Source of the DNA: Anticarsia gemmatalis
Lineage: Eukaryota; Arthropoda; Insecta; Lepidoptera; Erebidae
DNA: 64,000 nt
Reading direction: 5' to 3'
Assembly (NCBI RefSeq): GCF_050436995.1
Contig: NC_134757.1
Span: 8,940,501-9,004,500, forward strand
Below, piece by piece: positions 12,735 through 24,668 of this stretch. Position 1 is the first letter of the stretch; every line of letters starts with the position of its first letter. A model generated the notes under the pieces. That model saw nothing but the letters and a program-made list of their open reading frames with translations. It had not been told where the DNA came from and did not search any database. Made by a program: the position numbers and the translations under genes.

Positions 12735-13206
12735 ATGCCATCAAAAACATTCTGTAAAAACCTCAAGTCTCGCCGTAAAAAGTTGTGAGATCTATATAAT
12801 ACCAAGTCGATTAATCCATTTAGTCTCTACTTAAAGGACCTTCTGTCTTAAGTTATAACGTATGTTATTATCATGCCAATTTAAAAAAAATACCTCTAAA
12901 ACAAATAGACCGACCTGGCCATCGCATGATTTGATTATTAGTATGTATCACACTACACAGCACGACGAGAAGTTAATGCTCCTGAAATGTTAATGGCGAA
13001 TTTGTGTTTTCTTGCGATGACCAAGTCGATCTATTTGTTTTAAAGATATTTTTTTTTTTAATTGGCATGATAATAACATACGTTATAACTTAAGACAGAA
13101 GGTCCTTTAAGTAGAGACTAAATGGATTAATCGACTTGGTATTATATAGATCTCACAACTTTTTACGGCGAGACTTGAGGTTTTTACAGAATGTTTTTGA
13201 TGGCAT
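12735..13206. repeat. Long inverted repeat (fold-back) of element copy 1
   Basis: The left arm (12735-12926) and right arm (13013-13206) are reverse complements. The outer 150 bp, from ATGCCATC to CATGCCAATT, show no mismatch. Differences begin at the A/T run and continue toward the loop, with five substitutions, all C in the left arm against T in the reverse-complemented right arm. On the minus strand these are G.T or G.U wobbles, so that strand could fold over nearly the whole arm. If transcribed, it would give a long hairpin RNA of the kind that feeds siRNA production in insects; that is inference. Confidence 0.9.
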
Positions 13207-13870
13207 CTCACTTCTTTTTGTAGAGCGAATAGAGCAAACATAAGTCCAATTTGTATGGAAAGCCGTATTTTTTTCATAATTCAACATATTTTCCTATGGG
13301 AATGTTGTTCAGTTTCATGGGCTAAACACCCTTACCCACCCTATACCCCCTCCCGTTATGTCTCATGTAGTAGATACATATTTACACCTATTTATTTTAT
13401 TTTCTACAGAAATAATAATTTAATTCATTAACTGCAAATGTAACCTTGTAATCTTATACATTTATATGGGATTACAAAGTTATTGTTGCAGTTAGTGTAT
13501 TTAGAAAACTTGACCGAAATTAGAAAATATTGAATTTTTCCCATGATTAAGACACTAAACCCTATTTGTATTCTAAATTTTAAGCTTCTAAGTCTGCTAG
13601 AAGTACCTTAGACTTTTGATGATCGGTGAGTCAGTGAGTCAGTGAATCAGTGAGTGACAAAATTCAAAATTTTAACAAGTTGTCATTCTTAAACTACTGG
13701 TTCAAATTGACTGAAATTTTAAATATACCGTGTTTATACAATGACTGATTAGTTGCTGAAAATCCAGGCTTCTTGTTTTATCCACTACGAAATTATAGGG
13801 GTGTCAAAAATAGCCCGAATTGCTTCGAGAAAAGGATGTTACGGCCGTGCCGCTTTTTTTTTGCTCGACT

Positions 13871-13896
13871 TGCGGGGGCACTTCCGTGCCCCCAGA
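13871..13896 (+). other. 3'-terminal GC hairpin of the fold-back element
   Basis: An 8-bp perfect stem GGGGGCAC/GTGCCCCC with a TTCC loop sits four bases (AGA plus the flanking T) from the junction with unique DNA. It is invariant in all three copies (also near 39551-39575 and 46961-46986), unlike the surrounding AT-rich sequence. A hairpin just inside the 3' end is the termination signal of Helitron-type rolling-circle elements. This one lacks the CTRR end of canonical Helitrons, which points to the Helentron type if the class is right. Confidence 0.6.
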
Positions 13897-14067
13897 TTGA
13901 CCAACATTAATTATGGAAGCACCACAGTTTTGAATTTAGATTACAAATTATGAATACAGGCAGAATATTACATTTGTTAGAAATGTTTAATAGTTTTTGA
14001 AACAGTGTTAAAGTATTAAACTTCTATAACTTTGTTACGATATAATTTAAAACTAATATTGGCACAA

Positions 14068-14303
14068 TGTACATACATACCCAAGGGTCTACATAGAGGT
14101 GTATGAAACACCCATGTTTCGCCATTTACAATACCAGCCCCATATTGAATATACGGAGAGCAAAGCCCAGTACCATATACCGGACTACTATTTACTAATA
14201 TTCTAATATAAATTACAAAAGCACTTACACTTACACCGACCCGAGAATCAAACACAAAATCTCCTTGCGGCATTCGCATACACTACCAACTGCGCCAAAG
14301 AGA
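14068..14303 (-). mobile_element. tRNA-derived SINE, about 170 bp after fold-back copy 1
   Basis: Read on the minus strand, the unit starts with a box A-like TGGCGCAGTTGG (14286-14297) and has a box B-like GTTTGATTCTC (14243-14253), spaced as in a tRNA promoter. A body follows with 'gtccggtatatggtactggg' and 'ggcgaaacatgggtg', then an end in 'gggtatgtatgtac'. The same order is seen in the units at 23011, 24669, 48457 and 56115. The tRNA-like head suggests RNA polymerase III transcription and LINE-dependent mobility. It is clearly diverged and probably immobile. The chance open frame across it is not a gene. Confidence 0.65.
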
Positions 14304-14309
14304 CATTCA

Positions 14310-17300
14310 AGCAAACAATAAGTTATTTAATGAAGTAACAATACCACATACAACAAGTTAAATTGTAACATTAACATGAACATTATTTTGTTATGCATAT
14401 GATATTGCTTCACACGCCATAAGCACAAACTTTAAATCACGTGTGATTACGCACTTTGCATTTTTAACTTTCAACCATAAAATATACTGTCAACGAGGTG
14501 AAAATTTATATTTAACTTTGTAATACTTTTGGACTGAAAGAATTTAAAAATATACCAGCCGAATCGAGAACCTCCTCCCTTTCGAAGCTGATTAAAATTT
14601 AATGCTCGTTGTCTTAATTGTTTTGTAAACTTTTATATAAAATCTTAGTAACATTTTATATATTTCAACGAGTTAGTCTTTGTAATTATTTATCGGGTCC
14701 AGAGGCATCATACTGCGACTTACGCAAGTATAAAAACAACTCATTTTTCAACCAGTATTACTTGATTATCAAGAAAACCTTTTCTTCTAATAATTATAGA
14801 CAAAGTACGACAAAAAAACATAATAGGTATACTTCTCCTGTCAATCATTTCATACATCATTACATACAAATGACCATACAAAGCAATCGCTCTCACTAGT
14901 TACCGAGTAGCGAGTATCACCTTTAAACAGTGGGCACAAAGGTAGCCGATACACAATGAAGGTTACAATGAACAAGGGAAGTATCAAGTGGCGTTCGACC
15001 GGCTACCGTGACCGTACGCGAGTTGCACTTGAGTGAGACACCAACGATGTTTTGATTACATTACTGACTAAGCGTTTTATGTAATAGCCATTAGCTGCTG
15101 TGATTGAGACGTACGAGTGGAATATCGTGTATGTATCGATATTGTTAATGAGATAAAACTTGATCAGTAATCTTCGAAGTGTTTTATTTGTTGTTTATTT
15201 GGAGTTCTATCTCTAAATATCGCCCAGTAAAATCTTTTTGCACCTTATCTTGAAAGGAAAAACAAATACACTGACATTATTTTATAATCTTATAATTGAT
15301 ATTAGTGTTAGTAGAACCAAAGATTTGAATACTAATGATTGATTATGTCGCGTATGTCCTCTTGAACAAAAACTGCTACTAACGGTGTACATTCTCAACA
15401 GTTAAAATAAACCGTTTTGTGAGAGTCTTTAGAAAATAATCATCGCTAACATTCATCATTGTACTAGTATATTGGTCAAGTGACTTTTAACTACACTTGA
15501 GGCTTCATTTCATGCCGTGACTAAGCTTAAATACGGAGCAACTCTCTCATTATAAATACAAGTCGAAACATCGCACATTCAAAAGCGAAAAGACATAAAA
15601 TAAACATAAAAATACATCACTTATGCCTTTTAATCAACTGAAAGTGCTTATATGAATGAACTTCACCTAGGGTTAGAGCGACCTTACCCAACAAAAATTA
15701 TACTAATAGCAAGACCCGCATAAATACGCTCCCTTTTACGAAGGTTAAGAATTTCCATAGAAAGTTTATTACATATCCATAAAATAAAAAATATTAGGTA
15801 ACTATAAACGATAACTCTTTTAGGTCATGTTAATCTTTAATAAAAAAGCTTTCGTTCACGACTCTTGGCGTCTCGTGAATCATAAAAAACGACACGATCC
15901 TGTTACTGACAGAGTCGCAACGTTTATATGTAATAAAGCCTATTTCTTTCACGAGTGTATCTTTCAGCATTCATTTTATAGCTGCCTTACTGGTGGCTTA
16001 AGAGAATCAGTCTCGTCGCGAGAGCCTTTCAAACTGCAATGAGGAAGGTTCCTCGTTCAATAAAAAAGGGTTAAGTGATTTGGCCTACGCTATTGAATAT
16101 CAGCCAATCTTTATGGTCTCTACGGCATACCAACTCCGATGCTAGCTCTCGAGATTTCATTGACTTGAGAAAACATTCGATCTTTTCTATTTCAATTGAC
16201 TGTCAATAAACTAGTCTGTAAAGGAAAAGCCTACTCAGTTCGTTGCTTCTTTTTTATTGGCTTTAGAATACTAGTGGTTACTAAACTTTGGTAGACTTAT
16301 CCTGTGCTAAGGACATATTATTGGAATCGGTCGATAACCTTTGCATTTGTTGGCTAATCAAAAGTTTCGTACTCCAGACAAAGACGTGCATTTAATTCTT
16401 TTTATTTTAGTATGCAGTTACAAATCGATTCGTCTCTCGTTAAAATATTTCAAAACCTAAAAAAATAACCTTTTAGATCGTAAATATTTCAAAATGATTG
16501 ATTGGAGGATTTTGTAACTACATACGCAAATTTCTATTGATTCCAGTAAAAAAAAACATATTTTGGATCAATCATGATACAAATAATACTATTGTAATAT
16601 GTTATACATTTTACCAGAAACAATACGATTTCGAAGTAAATATTTTTGCCCATCAGGTTTTCTCTATTAATATAATACTCTGAATCACTGTGATAGGACA
16701 ATGGATTGGAATGCCTTTTGTTACGACAATATTATGAAAGAAGTCGTGTGTGAACTTATATAGAAAATTATTTTTGTCCACAATAGGAGCCCTTTTAATA
16801 ATATTTAGATTTTTTTTCAATATCATCCTCGTTTTCCATTAGAATAGAAGTAAAAAAAATACAATATGATTATAATATGGGAAAAACGTTTATATTATTA
16901 TTAATAAGGCCTAATAAGGTTTTGTACTTTGTGTTACGGTGTTACAGCACACCCTAGTAATGCTTTTATCGAACCTTACTTCACCTAATAATGTAACTAG
17001 GTACACCATTTTGTTTCCAATACAAAAAATACGCTTAATTTACTAAATATATATAAATGTATGTTGAAAAATCAATAATAATTGCACATAATGTATTTAT
17101 CATATAATTTAAACAATCATAGTCCAAATAGGGGAAAAATAACTGACAATATTACTCATAATTTTATGCTTGAAATGGTTCCAGGAAATCCAATAACATT
17201 TATAATTTACAGGAACACAATATGACGTGTTCAACATTAATGCATGCTGACATTAAATATTCTTCAGTTAAATGAATAAACACGAGACATTCATTTCATT

Positions 17301-18110
17301 TTGACGACATTCGTACAAAATTAATGGCATATTGACAGCGAGAATGTTACAATACGAAACAAATTCTGACTTAATTTTACCAACATCAAAAAAAATCTAG
17401 ACTAAGCCAAACCGTAGACTTAAAAACATCATAAGTTATCAATTTGGCGTCAATATATTTAGAATTGTCTACTAAACTTGACCTATATTTGTTATCCTAT
17501 TTTTTGGTAAAGTCATCAACCGTCTTTGACTCTCATTAATTTATGTTTTTGATTAGATAATGAAGTCGCTTAAAAATATATTTGCAGCCTATCGTCAAGA
17601 ATTTTGGTCAACTAGTGCATGGATCATTTAAAGCCGTATTTGAATAACCTATGAATGTCTTAAAAAGTATAAAGTATGTAAAATAAAAAGCCTTCTGAAA
17701 CATTCAAACATCTACGACAAAAGTTAGCTTCTTAGAAAAAGAAAGAACTTGATAAATCTCAACTTTTCCCATATGTCAATTTAATTCTCATTGGCATTCC
17801 GATACAAAAAGGAACCGAGTATTTTACTGAGTATTTTACGTGTACAAACTAAAATTCATAATTAATTAAAATTTCCAATCATATTTATTAATTTGTAAAT
17901 TACAATCAGGAAACGGTTGTAGCTTGATTCAATTAATATTACACGATTATTGTGATTTTCATAATAGTTCTGACATTGTGGTCAAATCGCCGGATGATTC
18001 CGTAATTGAGTATCCATTAATCTTGTTATACATACAATTAGTTACTACCACTGATAACTGATTTCTAGGAAAAACAACTGTACAACTAATGGTTTGTTCA
18101 CAACCGAATA
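14310..18110. other. Unannotated AT-rich stretch
   Basis: Strongly AT-rich with many homopolymer A/T runs from 16.4 kb on. A TATAAATA at 15551 lacks a well-spaced initiator. No genes are seen. Confidence 0.5.
17817..17840. repeat. 12-bp tandem duplication
   Basis: GAGTATTTTACT followed by GAGTATTTTACG, differing only at the last base. Confidence 0.75.
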
Positions 18111-18113
18111 TAC

Positions 18114-18170
18114 CGAGCTCCGACGTTTCGATCGAATTACATCGACCGTGGTCACGGGCTGACTGATGTG
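18114..18170 (+). repeat. Fragment related to the 11465-11623 repeat core
   Basis: 'gctccgacgtttcgatcg' followed by 'catcgaccgtggtcacgggc' and 'tgactgatg' shares the ACGTTTCG...CGTGGTC...GGCTGACT layout with the palindrome core at 11528-11568. No inverted partner is seen here. Confidence 0.45.
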
Positions 18171-18799
18171 GCTGCTAATATTTATCTATAAGGTTTGATT
18201 TTCAATCGCGTTTAAGACCCGTTGCATTATAATATTATGTGTACTAGTCGTGAGAGTTTAAAAACGTATTGTTTTATCGCGAAGAAATAATCATATATTG
18301 TAGGTACTTCTATACCAATAATAATTATATGAAATTTTACCTTCACAAATCCTGTAAAAAAAAATTCTTAAGCAGTCCCATTATCGAGTTAGTTTCAAGT
18401 ATTCTTGTAGCAATTAAAATACCTCTATAAGGGCCTTAAACATTTAAGTTTTCAAAGAAACATTATGGATAGTCGAAAATAAGAAGAATAAATTTATTTT
18501 CTTCCGAACATTAGCGCTGACAAATTTAATGGCAGAATTATAACAAGAGAATGGCAGAATTATTAAATTAATTTTGGCTATTGTTCGTTCCGTAATTTTC
18601 ATAAATTAATTATGCCTATTATTCAAAAATGTAGGATTAATAGCAATTATATTATTTGCGTTAAACAGACTGTCTAAAAAATAATTTCAATATTGTTTTC
18701 CTATACTAATTATACATCTTTAGTATTTTATTAACTTTACTAACAAATAAAGTGAAGTAGAATGTTCATCTTAAAAAATAGGTAAGTTGCATCAGCAAA

Positions 18800-18822
18800 G
18801 TAAATAAATAAATAAATAAATC
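18800..18822. repeat. Simple repeat (AAAT)n
   Basis: Five and a half units of TAAA/AAAT. No function is suggested. Confidence 0.85.
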
Positions 18823-21800
18823 GTTTCACGGATTCCATTTAACACGCACAAAAATAGTTGCCTAGTTTCTTCTGAAAAGCACATTCATATTGTAAGCGAA
18901 AAGTTCTAGAAGGGTAACGCCTAAATTGAAATAATATTTTATTTTAAAAAGCCCGTGTTCTATCTGTCTACGGCGTTTCGGTGAAATTTATAACCCTTAA
19001 CGCTCACGTGCTATGCTTGTAGCTATATTTTCAATATTAATTTATTAATTTGTTTGGCAACGGAACAACGGAGCGCTTTATTTATGACGACAAATAAATT
19101 AAGTAACTAAAATAATGACATTACGTTATCGTGCAAATTGTTTCACCAATTTCATGCTGTATATTTAAATGTTTTATAGATAGATTATATTAAAATTATT
19201 GTTATCATCTTACAATCTCAGCGAAACTACCGGTTACACCACTTAGGGATAGTCTTTAGACTGTTGAAGATGACAGCAATTTTATCGAAAATTTTATCGA
19301 CAATCCACTGGTTTAGCAACCTAATACTTTATACATATCCAAAATTGGCGAAATCGACTGCAAGAGTTATATAAGAAATAATAAACAGTAGCTAAACTAA
19401 GCCTATTAACAACACTCACCTCTACTAATTACAGCAGATCATTACAGTAGTCTCTCTTACGCATGTCATAAACTCATCAACTTTTGCCCACATTCAAATG
19501 TGACATTACACAAGTTACAGCGGGAGGTCACGGGTGAAAGTGTCACTATACCTGTGATGTGACGTCGCGTCGCTGTATGAAGGTAATTACCCGAGTGCTT
19601 ACCTGAAACAATAGCACACTTTTAGTCTAAGGACATATAGTTTGAAACGTAATGGGTTAAGTTGGAAGGTCAACATTGAAGTAATTTTAAATGATGACGC
19701 AGATAGCTATTAGTCTAACTTAATATTTATTCCACAATATTAGTAACTAGTTGAAATTGTCATCAGTGAAATTGTCATCAGAAAAATGTATGAATGCTAT
19801 TGTGAATAAGAGTAGTGATTTTACCAAAGTATGAGTCTTTGGAATAGTTATGATTCGGAAGCTTAACCAACTGTGTGACGGCTACTAAAGTCTTTTCCAA
19901 TCTTCAAACTTATTTATATTATATTTCAGTTCACACAATACAAAACATTTTTTTAACACAAGATCCCGCTGAAATACCATTTATAAACCAACAAATATTT
20001 TTTTCAGACACATTTCAAAGTAAACGAAATCTAGCAATATCAGCTACAGTGGAATAAATCATACACCGACAATAGGCCCCCATGTGGATAGTGAATGAGA
20101 TGCAAATATTTATTATGGTACAAACTTGACACCTTTTAAAGTATGGCCGCGAGGGGCGCTGAACCGGGAAGCTCGCAGTTCACAAAGAGAGGTCTTTGTG
20201 CAAGAAACGTTACAGTTTAGATTACATCTTGGAAGCATCAACCCTATGAATGTATTGCTTGTCAACGGAGCTCTAGAAATTCATTTCAGCTGCTGTCTGT
20301 AATAGAATATTTGTGACGCGGATGAGCGTTATAAATAGTTGACTAACGATACAAGGATATCCTGTAAAATTGAATCTGAAACGATTCGATCAAAAGACGC
20401 GCACACGTTTGTTAGTCTAACTTGTTTACATTTAACAAAGGCCACTGAACTCATGTTTTATAGACTAGCAAAAACGTTTCATACGACATTCCACGAAAAC
20501 CACAACGAATAAATTGAAATCGTACAGTTAGTACAATCGTACGAGCAATGTTCGTTTCCGGACAAAGTGATAAAATCTTAAAAGGGTTAGATCACGCACA
20601 ATACATTCATCGTGTTAAAATTATTCATAGAATACAACACTGGCAACTTGTAACGTGTGAATTATGTTATTTGTGGCAATTTCGCCACTATTTTTTGGAT
20701 ACGAAAAAGAAAAAAGCTCGCTGAAACTTATCTTGTCAACATATTTTTGCTTCTTTGTCTCGGGGTTACATGAAACGAGTTCCAATCGCCGAACTATACA
20801 CGTGGCTTGTGTTCGTAGATACATAATACTACTTAGTAACAGTTTTTCTTCACATTTCCCCCAAACTTTAAGCTCACGCAAGACCAAACCTATTAACCTT
20901 TACCTCTTACGTAATACGGAATTTGGTCAACGCTACTAGTAAAGCTATTACGACATTTTTCGTATACTACGTTGGAAATATGTGACGTATGTTGACACCA
21001 TACACGATCCGTTGACCAATTAACTACTTTTACATAATCTGCCTTTAGTTTTATAACTTCTGTGACATCTTTTCAAGGTGAAGAAGTATCGATCGATGCC
21101 AAAGCCGTCTAAAAATTTTAAATTTTCAATCAAAACTTTTTTATTAAACTGATCTCTTTTTCTTTTGGGGTGTGAAATTAGGTCAATAGCGGGGAAGGTA
21201 CTGTTAATTAAGGGTTCATAAAAGAATTTTGATTGATTTCTTTTCACTTCGCGTGACGTGTATCGATCGAGACCGACCTCTAAATATTGACACCGCGTTA
21301 TAAATGCTTGTATAGAGCAGCCAAAAGTGTTTTTGGAAGTATATCTTGAGCATAATATGTCAAAGTCTAAGCAAGCTGTGTTACGATAAATGTCTAGTAT
21401 TTTGCTCGTAGATCGAAAGTTTTAAATCGGTTCTGTGAATTATGAAAGCAATCTATCTCTAGTCGTTCTTAGTAAAATTAGGTCAGATAGTACTTTGAAG
21501 GATTATAGTTAAGTACTTTGTTTGTACTAACTTGGATACGGTGAATAAACTGTATATTATTTAATATATAAACACAAAGCCTTATTCATTATGCTATTTA
21601 ATTAGCACGTTCTTTTATGTGAATATTAAAGTAACCAACGAGGTTACCAATCTATATTAACAAAAGAGTAACTGGAACATAGTTTAAGGATCCCAAATTT
21701 ATTTACATAAAACCCGCAAATTTTCTCATAAAATCCCGCAAAATCGATTTACAAAGTTGCCAGCCCCTAATACCCTCTCTAGCAGAATTTAAATTTCGAA

Positions 21801-22450
21801 CTACTATCATTGTTACCTATCGATTAGAGATGACCTCGATGACCCTTCAAATTTCACTTAGAACTGGCCATTGACCAAATATGGTATGCCATCTTGTTAT
21901 AAAGATTTTTTTCGAATGCTTCTTTCAATTATAGAGTCGGCGAGACGATTTCTTTTTCTAATAGTGCTAATGCATAAAGCACACGATACACGGCACCCAT
22001 TACGGTTGGAACTAGACGGTCCCCTCAGTCAAAGGTCGCAGGTTGCGGTGAAAGTGATGCTTTCGCTAGGCGGTCCGGCGCGTCATTGTGTCCCCGGCTT
22101 AATGTCACGGAAAATACGGCCGATTACTAAAGTGTTACTATATTCGAATTATATTTATTTAGAACTAATTTCAAATGTAGCGGTACTTTACCTTTTATGA
22201 TGATTCATGGAAAACGCTGTCGTCATAATTTGATTATATTAAAATTATAACTTGTTTAATTCCATTAGTATAATATTCATGATATCGACCTTGATGATAA
22301 GATTAGATATTTAATCTACATACATAACGGTAAAATTAAAAACCCATTCGTAGCACTTAGTATAATTAAGTCGTTTAGAACAGTATAAACATCGATTCCC
22401 ATAGTACATCCATGAGATTTAGACAAAATAACGTCTTGCTGACTTCTTCC
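18823..22450. other. Unannotated stretch with a mild GC pocket
   Basis: Overlapping open frames on both strands at 20621-20939 show no domain. At 21990-22110 the composition rises ('ggtcgcaggttgcggtgaaa', 'cggtccggcgcgtcattgtg') inside a 109-codon plus frame that I do not recognise and that lacks splice or promoter support. Confidence 0.45.
19752..19781. repeat. Perfect 15-bp tandem duplication
   Basis: TGAAATTGTCATCAG occurs twice head to tail, consistent with a recent slippage or repair event. Confidence 0.85.
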
Positions 22451-22451
22451 T

Positions 22452-22555
22452 TCGACTTCGCCTACGTAAAAATATTTCCCGGTGGGAAACGTATCCTATG
22501 TTCCCAGGCTATCGGTATACTTAATTTCACTTCCAAATCGTTCACTCATTTAGGA
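22452..22555 (+). repeat. Partial copy of the same retrotransposon 3' region
   Basis: 'cgacttcgcctacgtaaaaa', 'tatttcccggtgggaaacgt', 'tcctatgttcccaggctatc' and 'tcacttccaaatcgttcact' follow the order of the 5' half of the 56701 repeat. The 3' end with 'tttataatattag' is missing or degraded. Confidence 0.5.
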
Positions 22556-22689
22556 ATAATAAGGTAACAAGCAGTAGATGCTCGTTACGTAATTATGCCT
22601 TAACTCCTTTCCGTATGCATTTAAAAAAAAATCGTCATTTAAGCGTCCAAACTTTCGCATTTACTGATACAAGTACTGATTTGTCTTCT

Positions 22690-22950
22690 TCCAGCTACCG
22701 CGACGGTCTCGCCGTCTTGCCCACGAGCCTCAGGATGATTTATTAATCCCTAACAGCTGTTGTGATCATCTGTACCTACTCCCATCGAGCATTGTACAGT
22801 CGGCACGAAAGCGTAAATCAGCTCGGATGATCGCACAGTGGGCCGCGAATACGCGCGAACGATCACGATCGAAGCCGAAGGTTAACAGATAGCGACCGAT
22901 ACTGGAGATTCACTTTCAGAGAGCGGGGAAAGGTCCGATCGATTGGGCCG
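22690..22950. promoter_or_regulatory. GC-rich pocket, candidate regulatory region
   Basis: This stretch is clearly richer in G+C and CpG than the AT-rich background ('accgcgacggtctcgccgtc', 'gcgaatacgcgcgaacgatc'). It includes the palindrome CGATCACGATCG nearby and a CAGCTG E-box. It has stops in all frames and no splice-bounded open frame. Such pockets in moth genomes are often promoters or conserved elements, but nothing here fixes a start site. Confidence 0.2.
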
Positions 22951-23010
22951 AGATTTATACGTATTCGGTCACTTTTCCAAACTTTCTATATATTATTATG
23001 ATTACAATAC

Positions 23011-23286
23011 GCTGTTGCGTTTTCGTTGGTAGTATATCCGACTGCTGCGAGGTTCTGGGTTCCATTCCCAAGTCGGACAAAGTACCATTGGTTTTTTTCT
23101 GATTTATATCAGGTTATTCTCAATAGTAGTCTGCAGTTCGGTAACGTGCAATATACTTTAATATGGCAAGGCAATGGCGATCTCTATTAGAGGGACATTA
23201 TAAGATATTGTCTGTCTGTAGTATAAAATAACCTTTGCCTACACCTTCAGGTATAACAGGTACAATTATGTACGTATGTATGTACG
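23011..23286 (+). mobile_element. tRNA-derived SINE (plus strand)
   Basis: The head contains 'cgttggtagtatatccgac' followed by the box B-like GGTTCCATTCC (23058-23068) and 'aagtcggacaaagta'. The body includes a T run, 'ttctcaatagtagtctg' and a 'ggcaaggcaatggcg' segment. The 3' end is 'cctttgcctacaccttcagg' then 'tataacagg' and a TATGTACG-rich simple tail. This is the only plus-strand copy of the family noticed, and it shows the 3' tail best. It is degenerate in box A. Confidence 0.65.
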
Positions 23287-24119
23287 CTATCGCGTTTCAA
23301 AATTTTAAAAGAGCATCAAATAAAATTTTCTATTTCGCTACATGCTCACATAATTATAACATTAACTTTAAACATAAGGTAGAAATACTTAAAAAACTAT
23401 TATGGTAGGCATAATTTTAACAACCCTAATTAGAAAGGCAAACGAACCACTAAAACCCGAGTTAAATGAATGTTAAACAACTCATACAAACTCATTTCCG
23501 TACTATTTCTAGAACGTAAAGTTTTTCTAGGAAATAAAACAATACGACTATTATTAATGATGTTAAATTAATTAATTTAAGAGTACAGCATACTGAAAAC
23601 TTTAAAGCCCCTTAAAATTTTAATTTCTTTAAAATCTTAGAATCTCTCTAATTTTATTTATTTACAAAAGCAATAAATTCATATTTTAGACACGGCACTT
23701 AATTTAAATATAAATAAAACTAGTCTCCCATTAGACCAGACCAAATTCAATTGAGTTAAAAACCTTAATAAAATAATAACTACACACAAAAGGCCACTTC
23801 AGAAAAAAAGTAATTAATAAATAATTTGAACTGCAAAGCTAATGATGTCATTAATTTATTTATAGAAATGTATTAAATAACATGTGAATAGTGATCACTT
23901 GACCTGAATGTTATGCAAGAGACCACGTGCGATAAAATGTCAACATTATTACTATACTAGTTAATATAAACTAAGTAATTATAGTACTATACCACAAAGA
24001 TAATGACTAGAATGGCTAGGATATAAATATTTATTGAATACCTATTATATTGTGTCATATTAATAAAATTGTTAAGTGATACTTAGGCGAGTATGTACAA
24101 GACAGATAGTCAGACGTTA

Positions 24120-24219
24120 GCTTTTGACAGCATGACAGCAGTGGATAAAAAAAGTGTAGAAAAACTAAAAGGCGGATTTTGTCCTGCAGTGGAACACTAT
24201 GAAGCTATGAATATAATGT
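24120..24219 (+). pseudogene. Relic of a non-LTR retrotransposon ORF 3' end
   Basis: One plus-strand frame reads ...EKLKGGFCPAVEHYEAMN (the GGC codon of the first G is at 24171). The motif GG-x-CPAV followed by aromatic and M residues is what I recall at the C-terminal end of reverse-transcriptase ORFs in lepidopteran non-LTR elements. A stop lies about 10 codons further upstream, and nothing else of the enzyme is seen, so this is a 5'-truncated dead copy. Similarity is by memory only. Confidence 0.4.
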
Positions 24220-24668
24220 ATACTTATTATATGTACATTTCAAACCTTCAAATTACGTGAAATGTGATGTTTACAATAATACCTGTATAGGGAACAAATT
24301 GTTATTTCATATTATTATCTTAGAAATTGTCTCATACCTCTTTATAAGTAAAGACACTTTTGTCTTTTAATCAATCTAGGTTATCAATTATAGAATAAAA
24401 ATGCCTAGAGCACTATGCACTTGAGAGCTAATTTACATTCACTAACCAACGCTTATTGAGCAATCGTAGATTTCACTACGTTGCCTATTTAATTGCTTTT
24501 AGATAAACACTTCAAGATCAAGGCTATAAATCGTGAGTATCTCTATCTGTAATCGGGAATACAGAGATTAAACCACAGGAAATAGTGCTCTAATTAAAGA
24601 ATTCAGGTATCGATTAAAGTACAGTGACATTACTTACAAACATATGTATACTATTTACATTATATTAT

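Larger units (their letters stand above)
12735..13896 (+). mobile_element. Fold-back element, copy 1 (Helitron-like, non-autonomous)
   Basis: The boundaries come from aligning the three copies by eye. Similarity starts at ATGCCA and stops at GTGCCCCCAGA, and the flanking base is T on both sides with no target-site duplication. In order it holds a left arm (12735-12926), a loop (12927-13012), a right arm (13013-13206), a tail with a second imperfect stem (13430-13453 against 13470-13493), four GTGAGTCA-type units (13626-13657) and a terminal hairpin GGGGGCAC-TTCC-GTGCCCCC (13873-13892). No open frame in it looks like a transposase, so it would need proteins supplied in trans. Insertion between T and T, a 3' hairpin and no second terminal repeat fit Helentron/HINE elements; a MITE or fold-back transposon is the alternative. 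It has a 9-bp tandem pair (13221-13238) that the other copies lack. Repeat status is certain; the class is inferred. Confidence 0.85.

Noticed and set aside
12735..12926. microRNA precursor in the fold-back arms
   Set aside because: Arms of about 190 bp are too long for a miRNA hairpin; a long hairpin RNA or DNA fold-back is more fitting.
13626..13657. CRISPR-like or satellite array (GTGAGTCA units)
   Set aside because: Units are 8 bp without spacers and recur only inside the three fold-back elements, so this is an internal minisatellite.
14016..14279. 87-codon minus-strand open frame
   Set aside because: It is the body of a tRNA-derived SINE read in a chance frame.
21871..22200. 109-codon plus-strand open frame
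   Set aside because: No recognisable domain and no splice or promoter support; part of it is a GC-rich pocket that lowers stop-codon frequency by composition.
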